The position numbers and the translations under genes were made by a program. Of a stretch of DNA of 64,000 bases, positions 8,405 through 17,171 are shown piece after piece. The stretch covers positions 443,203-507,202 of the forward strand of contig NZ_FNIC01000001.1 of NCBI RefSeq assembly GCF_900103935.1, given 5' to 3'. This DNA is from Nocardioides szechwanensis. Lineage in GTDB: Bacteria; Actinomycetota; Actinomycetes; Propionibacteriales; Nocardioidaceae. Within the stretch, counting starts at the first letter, position 1, and each line of letters starts with the position of its first letter. The notes under the pieces were generated by a model. That model was not told where the DNA came from and searched no databases. It was given only the letters and a program-made list of their open reading frames with translations.

Positions 8405-9295
8405 GTGGACTTCTCCTCACTGACGCCGATGCCAGGTGGTTGGTCGGGGGAGACGTTCCTGGCCGAGGCAGGCGGCGAGCGGCAGGTCGTCCGGATCTAC
8501 GCGCGACCGCGCGATGTCGGAGGTCACGCCCACGAGATCGATGCCGCTGTCTTGTCGTTGGTGCGCGGCCTGGTGCCGGTCGCCGAGGTGCTCGAGGCGC
8601 GCCGCGCCGACCCTGCGTCCGGGATGCCCGGTCTGCTCGTGACCAGCGTGCTGCCGGGTGAGCGCGCCGACCTGGTGCTCCCGATCCTCGACCCGACCCG
8701 GTTGCGCCGGGTGGGCGCCGCGGTGGGGGAGCTGCTGGCCACCCTGGGCGGGATGCCGATGCTGCGCCCCGGGTCGTTCATCGACGGCAACCTCACCCTG
8801 GGCGACCTGGAGGGCCCTGACGGCCTGCCCGCCTGGGTCGCCGAACACGAGGAGCGGCTCGTCGACTGGTCCGCGGCCGAGCTGGCGGGTCTACGGGCCG
8901 TGGCCTTCGATGCCCAGGAGCTGCTGGACACGGTCACCCGGAGCTGCCTGGTGCACAGCGACCTGAACCCCAAGAACCTCCTGGTCGACCCCGACACCTG
9001 CATCCTCACCGGGGTGGTCGACTGGGAGTACGCCCACGCGGGCCATCCGTTCACCGACCTCGGCAACGTGCTGCGCTTCGACCGCGACCCGGCGTACGTC
9101 GATGCGGTGCTTGGCGCCTACGCGGACGGCCGCGGCACACAGCCTGACGTGGCGCTGGCCCTCGCCAGGGCCGCCGACGTGTGGGCGCTGGTCGACCTCG
9201 CGGCGCGTGGTGCGGAGAACCCCGTCGCGGCCCGCGCCCACGATCTGCTGCGCGCGGTCGCCCGGTCGAGGGACGTGCACGCCGAGCCCACGTGA
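8405..9295 (+). CDS. Aminoglycoside phosphotransferase (APH) family protein
   Basis: A 296-residue kinase-like protein. The Brenner-type catalytic loop is HSDLNPKNLLVD, with the catalytic Asp followed by Asn, and the metal-binding motif is VVDWEYAHAG, the usual D-W-E of APH and choline-kinase-like enzymes. The N-terminus GGWSGETFLAEAGG resembles the nucleotide-binding loop. The family includes antibiotic kinases but also many housekeeping small-molecule kinases, and nothing here argues for resistance. GTG at 8405 follows GAGGAT by 6 nt, a leaderless-type arrangement. It stands alone, divergent from the methyltransferase and codirectional with the small membrane protein downstream. Confidence 0.8.
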   Translation: MDFSSLTPMPGGWSGETFLAEAGGERQVVRIYARPRDVGGHAHEIDAAVLSLVRGLVPVAEVLEARRADPASGMPGLLVTSVLPGERADLVLPILDPTRLRRVGAAVGELLATLGGMPMLRPGSFIDGNLTLGDLEGPDGLPAWVAEHEERLVDWSAAELAGLRAVAFDAQELLDTVTRSCLVHSDLNPKNLLVDPDTCILTGVVDWEYAHAGHPFTDLGNVLRFDRDPAYVDAVLGAYADGRGTQPDVALALARAADVWALVDLAARGAENPVAARAHDLLRAVARSRDVHAEPT

Positions 9296-9343
9296 GTACC
9301 GCGGCTCTGGGACGCCCCAGCCACCGCTGCCAATGTGGAAGCC

Positions 9344-9853
9344 ATGACCCTCGCCGTGCCCACAGACACCCGTTCCCGCCGTGGGCTCTGGCCCGAGCTG
9401 GCCCTGGCCTGGACGTCACTGGCGCTGTTCGCCGCGGCGATCTTCATGACGGTCCGGGCGACCGAGTACGCGTGGGACGTGGAGGCGGACTTCGCCGTCA
9501 ACGGCGACCAGGGGCAGGGGTTGTCCGGCCTGACCTTCTACTTCTACGAAGTGATTCTCGCGCCGGCAGCGATCGTGCACCTGCTCAGCGTGCTCCTCGC
9601 GACCTACCGCGCCGCCTCCGCACGTCCGGCGGGGGGTGCCGGCCGGGCGGTGATCTGGGTCGCCTACGTCCTGGGCGTGGTGTCCGTGGCAGCAGCGTGC
9701 GCCTTCGGCATGGACTACGCGATCGGCCTCACCGACGCCCCTGAGAGCCTGCGCGACCGCGCCATGTTCTTCCAGGGGGCGCCGGTGCTGGTGGCCGCGC
9801 TGGCAGGCGTGGTGCCGTTCGTGTGGTCGCGCAACGAGGTCCGCTTCCCCTGA
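9344..9853 (+). CDS. Hypothetical four-span membrane protein
   Basis: A 169-residue protein that I do not recognise. It has about four hydrophobic segments (near residues 20-40, 60-85, 100-125 and 140-160) and short loops with acidic residues after the first span. The C-terminus is basic. I preferred ATG 9344 over the in-frame GTG at 9335 because CAATGT (9331-9336) lies 7 nt upstream in the leaderless pattern. It lies between the APH-family gene and the rpsA promoter. No pairing partner or operon link is evident. Confidence 0.65.
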   Translation: MTLAVPTDTRSRRGLWPELALAWTSLALFAAAIFMTVRATEYAWDVEADFAVNGDQGQGLSGLTFYFYEVILAPAAIVHLLSVLLATYRAASARPAGGAGRAVIWVAYVLGVVSVAAACAFGMDYAIGLTDAPESLRDRAMFFQGAPVLVAALAGVVPFVWSRNEVRFP

Positions 9854-9889
9854 GCCAGGCTGAGCGCACGGGCCTGGTCGTTCCCCGGG

Positions 9890-9920
9890 TTGGACTCCCG
9901 CCCCGCCGCACGCGTAAACT
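9890..9920 (+). promoter_or_regulatory. Probable rpsA promoter and long 5' leader
   Basis: TTGGAC (9890-9895) and TAAACT (9915-9920) form a housekeeping-type -35/-10 pair with a 19-nt spacer. Transcription would begin near 9927, leaving a leader of about 155 nt before rpsA. The leader contains a perfect 14-bp palindrome (9989-10002) and other GC-rich complementary stretches, so S1-dependent leader control is possible but unproven. Confidence 0.5.
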
Positions 9921-10081
9921 CGCGAGCTGCGCCTGTTGTCTGCCTGGGTTCCATACGGAGCGGACGCTCGCTCGCTATCACCGCCCCTCCCGCGATCGCG
10001 GGGACCGGGTCTCCATCGGTAGTGAAACCGGACCTCGGGCGTGCCCGGACAACATCTGCCCACCAAGGAATCACTTCCCTT

Positions 10082-11563
10082 ATGACGAGCACCATGATCC
10101 AGCCGGACTACGACGCGCCCCAGGTGGCGGTCAACGACATCGGGTCCGAAGCAGACTTTCTCGCCGCTATCGACGCGACCATCAAGTACTTCAACGATGG
10201 CGACATCGTCGAAGGCATCATCGTCAAGGTCGACCGCGACGAGGTCCTCCTCGACATCGGCTACAAGACCGAGGGCGTCATCCCCTCCCGCGAGCTCTCG
10301 ATCAAGCACGACGTCGACCCCTCTGAGGTCGTCACCGTCGGTGACGTCGTCGAGGCCCTCGTCCTCCAAAAGGAGGACAAGGAAGGCCGCCTGATCCTGT
10401 CCAAGAAGCGCGCCCAGTACGAGCGCGCCTGGGGCACCATCGAGCAGGTCAAGGAAGAGGACGGCGTCGTCGAGGGCACCGTCATCGAGGTCGTCAAGGG
10501 CGGCCTCATCATCGACATCGGTCTGCGCGGCTTCCTGCCGGCGTCGCTGGTCGAGATGCGCCGCGTGCGCGACCTCCAGCCGTACGTCGGCCAGGTCCTC
10601 GAGGCCAAGATCATCGAGCTCGACAAGAACCGCAACAACGTGGTCCTGTCGCGCCGTGCCTGGCTCGAGCAGACCCAGTCCGAGGTTCGCCACGGCTTCC
10701 TGACCCAGCTCCAGAAGGGCCAGATCCGCAAGGGCGTCGTCTCCTCCATCGTCAACTTCGGTGCGTTCGTGGACCTCGGCGGCGTCGACGGGCTCGTGCA
10801 CGTCTCCGAGCTGTCCTGGAAGCACATCGACCACCCCTCCGAGGTCGTCACCGTCGGCGACGAGGTCACCGTCGAGGTGCTCGACGTCGACATGGACCGC
10901 GAGCGCGTCTCGCTGTCGCTCAAGGCCACGCAGGAAGACCCCTGGCAGCACTTCGCGCGCACCCACCAGATGGGTCAGATCGTGCCCGGCAAGGTCACCA
11001 AGCTGGTGCCCTTCGGCTCGTTCGTGCGCGTCGAAGAGGGCATCGAGGGCCTGGTCCACATCTCCGAGCTGGCCGAGCGCCACGTGGAGATCCCGGAGCA
11101 GGTCGTCCAGGTCAACGACGACGTCATGGTCAAGATCATCGACATCGACCTCGAGCGTCGCCGGATCTCGCTGTCGCTCAAGCAGGCCAACGAGACCGCG
11201 ACCGCGGCCGACGTCGAAGAGTTCGACCCCACGCTCTACGGCATGGCGGCGACCTACGACGAGCAGGGCAACTACGTCTACCCGGAGGGCTTCGACTCCG
11301 AGACCGGCGAGTGGCTCGAGGGCTACGACGACCAGCGCGCCGTCTGGGAAGAGCAGTACGCCAAGGCGCACGCCCGCTGGGAGGCCCACGTCAAGCAGCA
11401 GACCGAGGCCAAGCAGGCCGACGTCGAGGCCGGCGAGGCCACGACGTACTCCTCGGGTGGAGACGCCGACGTCGAGACCGGCGGTGCCGCCGAGGGTGGC
11501 TCGCTCGCCTCCGACGAGGCTCTGCAGGCGCTTCGCGAGAAGCTCACGGGCGGCCAGGCCTGA
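10082..11563 (+). CDS. rpsA: 30S ribosomal protein S1
   Basis: A 493-residue protein with four S1 RNA-binding domains (about residues 36-105, 122-186, 208-276 and 294-362), followed by an acidic tail rich in Glu, Ala and Gly. The third domain contains KGVVSSIVNFGAFVDLGG and the fourth GKVTKLVPFGSFVRVEEG, the standard S1 signatures. Four domains is normal for Actinobacteria, against six in Escherichia coli. ATG 10082 is chosen because AAGGA (10065-10069) lies 12 nt upstream and the protein then begins with the usual short acidic stretch. In many actinobacteria coaE follows directly; here it lies about 7.4 kb away. The gene is closed by a strong hairpin. Confidence 0.97.
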   Translation: MTSTMIQPDYDAPQVAVNDIGSEADFLAAIDATIKYFNDGDIVEGIIVKVDRDEVLLDIGYKTEGVIPSRELSIKHDVDPSEVVTVGDVVEALVLQKEDKEGRLILSKKRAQYERAWGTIEQVKEEDGVVEGTVIEVVKGGLIIDIGLRGFLPASLVEMRRVRDLQPYVGQVLEAKIIELDKNRNNVVLSRRAWLEQTQSEVRHGFLTQLQKGQIRKGVVSSIVNFGAFVDLGGVDGLVHVSELSWKHIDHPSEVVTVGDEVTVEVLDVDMDRERVSLSLKATQEDPWQHFARTHQMGQIVPGKVTKLVPFGSFVRVEEGIEGLVHISELAERHVEIPEQVVQVNDDVMVKIIDIDLERRRISLSLKQANETATAADVEEFDPTLYGMAATYDEQGNYVYPEGFDSETGEWLEGYDDQRAVWEEQYAKAHARWEAHVKQQTEAKQADVEAGEATTYSSGGDADVETGGAAEGGSLASDEALQALREKLTGGQA

Positions 11564-11591
11564 CCGGCTGACCGACCACCAGCACCACGCA

Positions 11592-11625
11592 CGAAGGGCG
11601 CCCACCTCACGGTGGGCGCCCTTCG
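11592..11625 (+). terminator. rpsA hairpin terminator
   Basis: A perfect 15-bp stem (11592-11606 with 11611-11625) encloses the loop TCAC, 28 bp after the rpsA stop. The downstream sequence has only a weak TTT, so termination would rely on the very stable GC stem. Confidence 0.85.
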
Positions 11626-11672
11626 GGCCATTTGGGGGAGGTGCCGGTCGGCACGGTGAGGTTGGGGCGAGC

Positions 11673-11834
11673 TCAGGCGACTCGGCCCCGTAGGGCGAGC
11701 GACCCGAGGTCGTCGTGCTTCTCGGCCACGTTGGCGGGGCCGGCGAAGTGGTCGTGCCGGGCGTAGCGGACGACTCCGGCGAGAAGGGCGGTCAGGGCGA
11801 TGAGGATCAGGATGGTGGCCATGGCAGTAATCAT
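11673..11834 (-). CDS. Small single-span membrane protein
   Basis: A 53-residue protein with one N-terminal hydrophobic helix (about residues 6-22) followed by a basic, His-containing stretch RYARHDHFAG and a polar tail. I do not recognise a named family. The start could be ATG 11834 or the in-frame ATG 11822, and neither has a good Shine-Dalgarno site. It is divergent from the GlxA-type regulator, and the 81-bp gap between them carries inverted-repeat half-sites. That raises the possibility that the regulator controls it. Confidence 0.5.
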   Translation of the reverse strand: MITAMATILILIALTALLAGVVRYARHDHFAGPANVAEKHDDLGSLALRGRVA

Positions 11835-11850
11835 GCGCCGATTGGATTCG

Positions 11851-11894
11851 TGCCACGAGTGGCAGAGAAGCCAGCCTGCATCGATTTTCTGCCA
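11851..11894. promoter_or_regulatory. Candidate operator between small membrane protein and GlxA regulator
   Basis: The site TGCCACGAGTGGCA (11851-11864) has perfect 6-bp arms around a 2-bp centre. A further half-site pair, TGGCAGA (11860-11866) and TCTGCCA (11888-11894), is also inverted. The three TGCCA-type half-sites lie in the short gap between two divergent genes, as expected for a self-regulating AraC-type protein. Confidence 0.5.
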
Positions 11895-11915
11895 AGAGTC
11901 TGTCAGGATGGTCAG

Positions 11916-12860
11916 ATGCTCACGAATGTCGCCGCACTGGTCTACGACGGCGTCGCCCCGTTCGAGCTCGGCGTGCTCTGCGAAGCCTTCGGCGTCGACC
12001 GCCAGGAGGACGGTGTCCCGCTGCTCGACTTCTCGGTCTGCGGCCCTGTCGTAGGCCAGGTGCCCACCTCCGTGGGCTTCTCGATCAATGTCGAGCGCGG
12101 GCTCGACCGGATGCAGGAGGCCGACCTGATCGGCGTGCCGGCGATGCCTCGCGGCGGGCGCGTGCCCGACGAGGTCATCGGCGCGTTGCGCGCCGCCCAC
12201 GACCGTGGCGCGCGCATCCTCTCGGTCTGCTCCGGGGCCTTCACGCTGGGGGAGGCCGGGCTGCTGGACGGTCGCGACTGCACCACCCACTGGCGCTACA
12301 CGACCGAGCTCGCGCAGCGCTACCCGCTCGCCAACGTGGTGCCCGAGGTGCTCTACGTCGACGCCGGCCAGATCATCACCAGCGCGGGCACCGCGGCCGG
12401 TATCGACGCCACCCTTCACCTCTGGCGCCAGGAGTACGGCGCCGCCGTGGCGAGCGCGGTGGCCCGCCGGATGGTGGTGCCCCCGCAGCGCGAGGGCGGC
12501 CAGGCGCAGTTCATCGCCCGTGCGGTCCCCGACTGCCGTGCCGAGACCCTCGGCCCGGTGCTCCAGTGGATCACCGAGAGCCTCGGGGCCGATCTCGGTG
12601 TCGAGGCGCTGGCCCGCCGCGCCCACATGTCCCCGCGCACGTTCGCCCGGCGCTTCCGCGAGGAGACCGGCACCACCCCGCACAGCTGGGTCACCTCCCA
12701 GCGGGTGCAGGCGGCTGAGGTGCTGCTCGAGCGCAGCGACGCCTCCGTCGACTGGATCGCTGCCGAGGTGGGCTTCGGAAACGCCGCCACCCTGCGCCAC
12801 CACTTCACGAGGGTCCGCGGCGTCAGCCCGCAGCAGTACCGGCGCCAGTTCGCCTGCTGA
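11916..12860 (+). CDS. GlxA family transcriptional regulator (DJ-1/PfpI + AraC HTH)
   Basis: A 314-residue regulator. Residues 1 to ~190 form a DJ-1/PfpI-like domain with the nucleophile elbow VCSGAFTLGEAGLL, and the Cys is retained. Residues ~215-314 form an AraC-type double helix-turn-helix: RRAHMSPRTFARRFREETG is the first recognition region and AAEVGFGNAATLRHHF with GVSPQQYRRQF is the second. Members of this family often sense amides or small aldehydes, but the ligand here is unknown. ATG 11916 lies 6 nt after CAGGAT (leaderless pattern). The candidate operator lies directly upstream, suggesting autoregulation. Confidence 0.88.
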   Translation: MLTNVAALVYDGVAPFELGVLCEAFGVDRQEDGVPLLDFSVCGPVVGQVPTSVGFSINVERGLDRMQEADLIGVPAMPRGGRVPDEVIGALRAAHDRGARILSVCSGAFTLGEAGLLDGRDCTTHWRYTTELAQRYPLANVVPEVLYVDAGQIITSAGTAAGIDATLHLWRQEYGAAVASAVARRMVVPPQREGGQAQFIARAVPDCRAETLGPVLQWITESLGADLGVEALARRAHMSPRTFARRFREETGTTPHSWVTSQRVQAAEVLLERSDASVDWIAAEVGFGNAATLRHHFTRVRGVSPQQYRRQFAC

Positions 12861-12920
12861 GCTGCAAGGCTGGGCGCCGATTCGGCATCGGAAACGGCGT
12901 GCGTGACAGACAATGGCGCG

Positions 12921-15917
12921 ATGCTCCGGCTCGTCGTCGCCACCGTGCTTGCGCTGTGCGCTGCGGGGCCGGTGACGCTGGTGCTCCCCAACCCGGAGGC
13001 CGTTGCCGCGGCCAGGCCTGTCCTCTCCTCGGCTCCCGCCGTGCCGATGGTCGGTGAGAAGCTCACGCTGCGGACCCGGCTCTCCACCCGGATCGAGCGA
13101 CCGGTCCGGCTCGAGCGGCGCTCCGGCCGGACCTGGATCACGGTCCGCCAGGGGGAGAGCACGCGCAGGGGGGTCGTGCGCTTCTCCATCTCCGCGCCGG
13201 ACACCGCCACCTCGTTGCGGGTCGTGGCGAAGGAGCACCGTGCCGGTGGACAGCACTACGCCGCCGTCGTCTCGCGGCCGGCGACGGTGCAGGGCTCGCG
13301 GCAGGCGGTGGGTCTCTCGGTCTCCCTCGACCCCGGAGGGCTCGTCGATGCCGCGGTGACCGTCTCGCACGCCCGTCCGGGACGCTCGGTCGCGCTACAG
13401 GCGCAGGGTCCGGACGGACGGTGGTCGACGATCGCCGTCCGCCGGTCCGGGGCTTCGAGAGTGCTGCTCGACGATGCGACCACCATCAGCGCCGTGCGTG
13501 GGACGCCGCTGCGCGCGTGGGTCTCGGCGTACCGGGGTGCAGAGGGGGCGTCGTCCCCGGTCCACCAGCCGCCCTCGGTGTCGGTCCCGACAGTTCTCGC
13601 CGGCGACCAGGTGCGGCTCGCCGTGACGACCGGCGGCGCCGTAGATGTGGTGCGCTTCTACGTCGACGGGGTCCCGGTGGCCGTGGACACAGCAGCACCG
13701 TGGGAGACGGTGATGGACCCTCGGGTGGGAGATCACGACTTCGTCGCCCGCGCTGTGGGACCCCTCGAGAGCGTGCTCAGCCCGGTGGTGGGCCACGCTC
13801 TCGCCGCGTCGCCGATCGGCGTCGACAGCGGTGTGGCAGAGGGGTTCGCGCTGGAGAGGGTGCAGAGCGGCTTGGCGCTGCCCACGAGTGCCGCCGCGAC
13901 CCCTGGCGGCGCCGTCCTGGTGACCGAGAAGGGCGGCCAGGTGGTGGCCGTCCAGCCGACCGCGGAGGCCGGCAACGCAGCGTGGTCGCCGCCGCGGGTG
14001 GTCCTCGACCTGACCGCGGACGTCGCGGACGAGGGCGACGGGGGCCTCACCGGCATCGCCGTGGATCCCGACTTCGCCGACAACGGCTACGTCTACCTGG
14101 CCTACGTGCTCGACGGTGGCCCCGACGGACTGCCATCGCAGCAGGTGGCGCGCTTCACCTGGGACGGCACGGTCCTGCAACCTGCCTCACGTCACCTGGT
14201 CCTCGGGTCCGTGACCGGTGCAGCCTGCTCCGCCCCGGAGAAGATCCGCACCCCGGACTGCGTACCGCTCATCGGCGAGGCGCACACGATCGGGGACCTT
14301 GCCTTCGACGGCGAAGGTCGCCTGCTGGTGGGCGTCGGCGACGGCGCCCTCTACACCGCGCCGGGCGGCTTGCGCGGCCGCGTGGAGGCGTGGCGGGCCC
14401 AGGACCCCGAGGTGCTTGCCGGCAAGGTCCTCCGGATCGACCCCGCCACCGGCCGTGGCGTCGCGGACAACCCGCTCCACACGGGCGACGGGTCGAGCAA
14501 CGCGTCGCGGGTGCTCGCCCTGGGGCTGCGCAACCCCTTCCGGTTTGCCGTGCGCGGCGACCAGCTGGTCCTCGGCGATGTCGGAGAGAACGCATGGGAG
14601 GAGATCGACGTCATGTCCCTCGGCGACGGGGACGGTTCGGTGCCGAACTTCGGCTGGCCCTGTCGGGAGGGCGACTCGGACACCGCGCTGGGTGACGTCA
14701 GCGACCCGGACAGCCCGTGGCGCGGCTGCCTGGACGTCCGTGCTCCTGGCGGGTCCCGCGCCCCGGCTCACGCCTACCCGCACACGGGCAACGGTGGCTC
14801 GCTGACCGGGGGCGTGTTCCTGGACTCACCGGGTTACCCCGACAGCCTGCGTGGGCGCTACGTGTTCGGCGACTACACGCAGATGTTCATCCGGACCGCC
14901 GAGCTGACTGTGGGCGGTGGCGTCTCCGCGGTCACGGACCTGGCGGACTCCTCGGCTGCCGGGGGCCCGGTCAAGTTCTTCACCGGGCCAGACGGCTGGG
15001 TGTGGTCGGTGTCGATCGTCTCCGGCTCGCTCGAACGGATCCGGTGGACCGGCGAAGGCCCGGACGACACCTGCCCGGTCGGCTCCTTCCGGCGTTCGTT
15101 CCACGACCTCGACGGGCCCGACTCGGCGTTCGACCAGGAGTACACCTCGGACCCGGAGTACTCCTGGATGTACCCCTACGTCGCAGTCCAGCTTCCGAGC
15201 CAGGGTCTGGCGGAGGCGACCTGCGAGCCGGACATCCGGCTGCCGAGCACCGACGGCTCGCCCTGGGCGAGCCACGACGACCCCGACGGCCGCCCACATC
15301 CCGGTGACCGGTTCGGGACGTCGTGGCGCGGCCGGATCGACGTGGAGCCCGGGACCTACCGGGTGCGGGTGGCCGGTTCGGAGTGGGTCCGCCTGTGGAT
15401 CGACAACCAAGAGGTGCACGACTTCTATGCCGACGAGTTCTGGGGAGACGCCCGCGTGCACGACGTCGTGCTGACGAAGGGGCAGCACGTCCTGCGCGCT
15501 GAGCACGTGCACGGGGACCGGGAGGTCGCTGCGGCCGCGATCACCTGGGAGCGGGTGGGGGGACCGCCGTCGGTGTCGATCGTCCTCCCCGCCAACGGGC
15601 ACGTTGCCGCAAACGGTTCGGTGCCGTGGTCGCTCGTGGTCAGCGACCCCGACGGCGACGACGTCGCAGCACTCTCCGGGCGCACGGAGCTCGCGGTCGA
15701 CCTCCTGCACTACACGGGCAACGCCTTCCACGCGCACCCTTCCAGCCGGATCAGTGGCCAGCTCTCCGGCACCTTCTCCCTCGACGACGTGCACGCCCCG
15801 GGCAACCTGGTCGCACGCCTGCGGGCGACGGTCACCGACGCCAGCGGGGCCAGCACGACGAGCCTGCCTGCCTACGTGTGCCTACCGGGCAGCACCGCAG
15901 GTCCGTGCGCACCGTGA
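12921..15917 (+). CDS. Secreted PQQ-dependent sugar dehydrogenase-like protein with Ig-like and PA14 domains
   Basis: A 998-residue exported protein. It has a signal peptide of about 30 residues, a beta-rich N-terminal region (about 30-220), an Ig-like segment (VRFYVDGVPVAVDT, about 235-290), and a six-bladed propeller of the glucose/sorbosone dehydrogenase family (about 300-700). The propeller shows GLTGIAVDPDFADNGYVYL, HTIGDLAFDGEGRLLVGVGD, LGLRNPFRFAV and GDVGENAWEEID. A PA14-like domain (about 720-880) follows, then a polar C-terminal Ig-like part. Soluble quinoprotein dehydrogenases oxidise aldoses extracellularly, and PA14 domains bind glycans. I chose ATG 12921 because GACAAT lies 6 nt upstream and the signal peptide begins there; an in-frame GTG at 12903 is the alternative. 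Confidence 0.8.
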   Translation: MLRLVVATVLALCAAGPVTLVLPNPEAVAAARPVLSSAPAVPMVGEKLTLRTRLSTRIERPVRLERRSGRTWITVRQGESTRRGVVRFSISAPDTATSLRVVAKEHRAGGQHYAAVVSRPATVQGSRQAVGLSVSLDPGGLVDAAVTVSHARPGRSVALQAQGPDGRWSTIAVRRSGASRVLLDDATTISAVRGTPLRAWVSAYRGAEGASSPVHQPPSVSVPTVLAGDQVRLAVTTGGAVDVVRFYVDGVPVAVDTAAPWETVMDPRVGDHDFVARAVGPLESVLSPVVGHALAASPIGVDSGVAEGFALERVQSGLALPTSAAATPGGAVLVTEKGGQVVAVQPTAEAGNAAWSPPRVVLDLTADVADEGDGGLTGIAVDPDFADNGYVYLAYVLDGGPDGLPSQQVARFTWDGTVLQPASRHLVLGSVTGAACSAPEKIRTPDCVPLIGEAHTIGDLAFDGEGRLLVGVGDGALYTAPGGLRGRVEAWRAQDPEVLAGKVLRIDPATGRGVADNPLHTGDGSSNASRVLALGLRNPFRFAVRGDQLVLGDVGENAWEEIDVMSLGDGDGSVPNFGWPCREGDSDTALGDVSDPDSPWRGCLDVRAPGGSRAPAHAYPHTGNGGSLTGGVFLDSPGYPDSLRGRYVFGDYTQMFIRTAELTVGGGVSAVTDLADSSAAGGPVKFFTGPDGWVWSVSIVSGSLERIRWTGEGPDDTCPVGSFRRSFHDLDGPDSAFDQEYTSDPEYSWMYPYVAVQLPSQGLAEATCEPDIRLPSTDGSPWASHDDPDGRPHPGDRFGTSWRGRIDVEPGTYRVRVAGSEWVRLWIDNQEVHDFYADEFWGDARVHDVVLTKGQHVLRAEHVHGDREVAAAAITWERVGGPPSVSIVLPANGHVAANGSVPWSLVVSDPDGDDVAALSGRTELAVDLLHYTGNAFHAHPSSRISGQLSGTFSLDDVHAPGNLVARLRATVTDASGASTTSLPAYVCLPGSTAGPCAP

Positions 15918-15932
15918 GCCGCCGGCCGGGCG

Positions 15933-17171
15933 TCAGGGTGCAGTGACGTCGGGCAGCTCGTCGCGACGGATCTTTCCGGTGAGGGTGCGCGGCAGCTCGT
16001 CGAGGAGCACCCAGGTCTTGGGCCGCTTGGGCGGTGCCAGCCGTTCGCGGGCGTACGCCGTCAGCTCGGCCTCGGAGGCAGAGCCGACGACAGCGGCACA
16101 CACGCGTTGGCCCCACTGCGCGTCAGGGGTGGCGTAGACCGCGATGTCGCGGACGCCGGGGTGCTCGCCGAGGACCTGCTCGACCTCCATCGGGTAGACG
16201 TTGACGCCGCCGCTGATGATCAGGTCGGAGCGGCGGCCGTCGAGGTAGAGGTAGCCGTCGTCGTCGAGCCTGCCCAGGTCGCCGACGGTGAAAGAGTCCC
16301 CGCGCCAGGCGGCCGCGGTCTTCTCGGGGTCGCCGAAGTAGCTGAACCGCGCGTGGGCGGGTACGGCGCACCAGATGGTGCCGTCGGGGTCGACCGACAG
16401 CGACCGCCCCGGCCGGGCCCGACCCACGGTGCCGGGCCGCTCGAGCCACTCCTCGCTGCGGCACGCGGTGAACTGGCCCTCGGTCGAGCCGTAGAACTCC
16501 CAGGTCGAGCCCTCGGGAAACTCCTCCAGCAGCCGGCGCTTGACGTCGTGTGGACATGGCGCGCCGGCGTGCGCCACCAGGCGGAACGACGAGAGGTCGG
16601 GCGTCCCGACCTCGTCCCAGTGGGCGAAGAGGCGCTGCAGGTGCGTCGGTACACAGAACATCGTGGTCGGCCGCTCGGTGTCGATGGCGGCGGTCACGAC
16701 GGACGGGTCGAACGGGCCCGGGATGACCACGCGGCCCCCGGCGAGCACGGTTCCCATCGCGAACCGCAGCGGCGCCGAGTGGTACAGCGGGCTGAGCACG
16801 AGGTTGACGTCGCCCTCCTGGAGTCCCCAGAGCTCACGCTCCTCGGCGACCAGCGCCGCCGCGTGCTCCGCGCTCAGCAGCCCGCTGTCGACACCCTTCG
16901 GCGTGCCGGTGGTGCCGCTGGTGACGTGCATCGGCCGGGCGCGCGGCGGCCCGAGGGTGCCGTCGGTCAGGTCGGCCAGCGACCCCTCGTCGTCGACGAC
17001 CAGGTCGGGGGAGAGCTGGGCCAGGATCCGGTCGCGCTCGTACGTCGTCAGCCGCGGGTCGAGCGGGATCGGGAAGATCCCGCGGGCCAGCAGCGACATC
17101 ACGGCGTCGAGGTACGCGTGGGAGCCCGGGACCAGCAGCGCGACCCGCGCACCTTCGGACAGCGCGCTCAT
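15933..17171 (-). CDS. Short class I adenylate-forming acyl-CoA synthetase
   Basis: A 412-residue AMP-binding protein. The P-loop is MHVTSGTTGTPKGV, the A5 motif is YGSTEGQF, GRRSDLIISGGVNVYP is the hinge with the conserved Asp and Arg, and LPRTLTGKIRRDEL carries the catalytic Lys near the C-terminus. It activates a carboxylic acid to acyl-AMP and then acyl-CoA. Most relatives are about 500 residues; this one lacks much of the usual N-terminal ~100 residues and opens directly at VALLVPGSHAYL. The ATG at 17171 overlaps the TetR stop (ATGA), so regulator and enzyme form one unit. The acid substrate cannot be told from sequence. Confidence 0.85.
   Translation of the reverse strand: MSALSEGARVALLVPGSHAYLDAVMSLLARGIFPIPLDPRLTTYERDRILAQLSPDLVVDDEGSLADLTDGTLGPPRARPMHVTSGTTGTPKGVDSGLLSAEHAAALVAEERELWGLQEGDVNLVLSPLYHSAPLRFAMGTVLAGGRVVIPGPFDPSVVTAAIDTERPTTMFCVPTHLQRLFAHWDEVGTPDLSSFRLVAHAGAPCPHDVKRRLLEEFPEGSTWEFYGSTEGQFTACRSEEWLERPGTVGRARPGRSLSVDPDGTIWCAVPAHARFSYFGDPEKTAAAWRGDSFTVGDLGRLDDDGYLYLDGRRSDLIISGGVNVYPMEVEQVLGEHPGVRDIAVYATPDAQWGQRVCAAVVGSASEAELTAYARERLAPPKRPKTWVLLDELPRTLTGKIRRDELPDVTAP

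Noticed and set aside
8405..9295. Aminoglycoside resistance gene
   Set aside because: Only the general APH fold is evident; no similarity to a specific resistance subfamily can be argued from the motifs.
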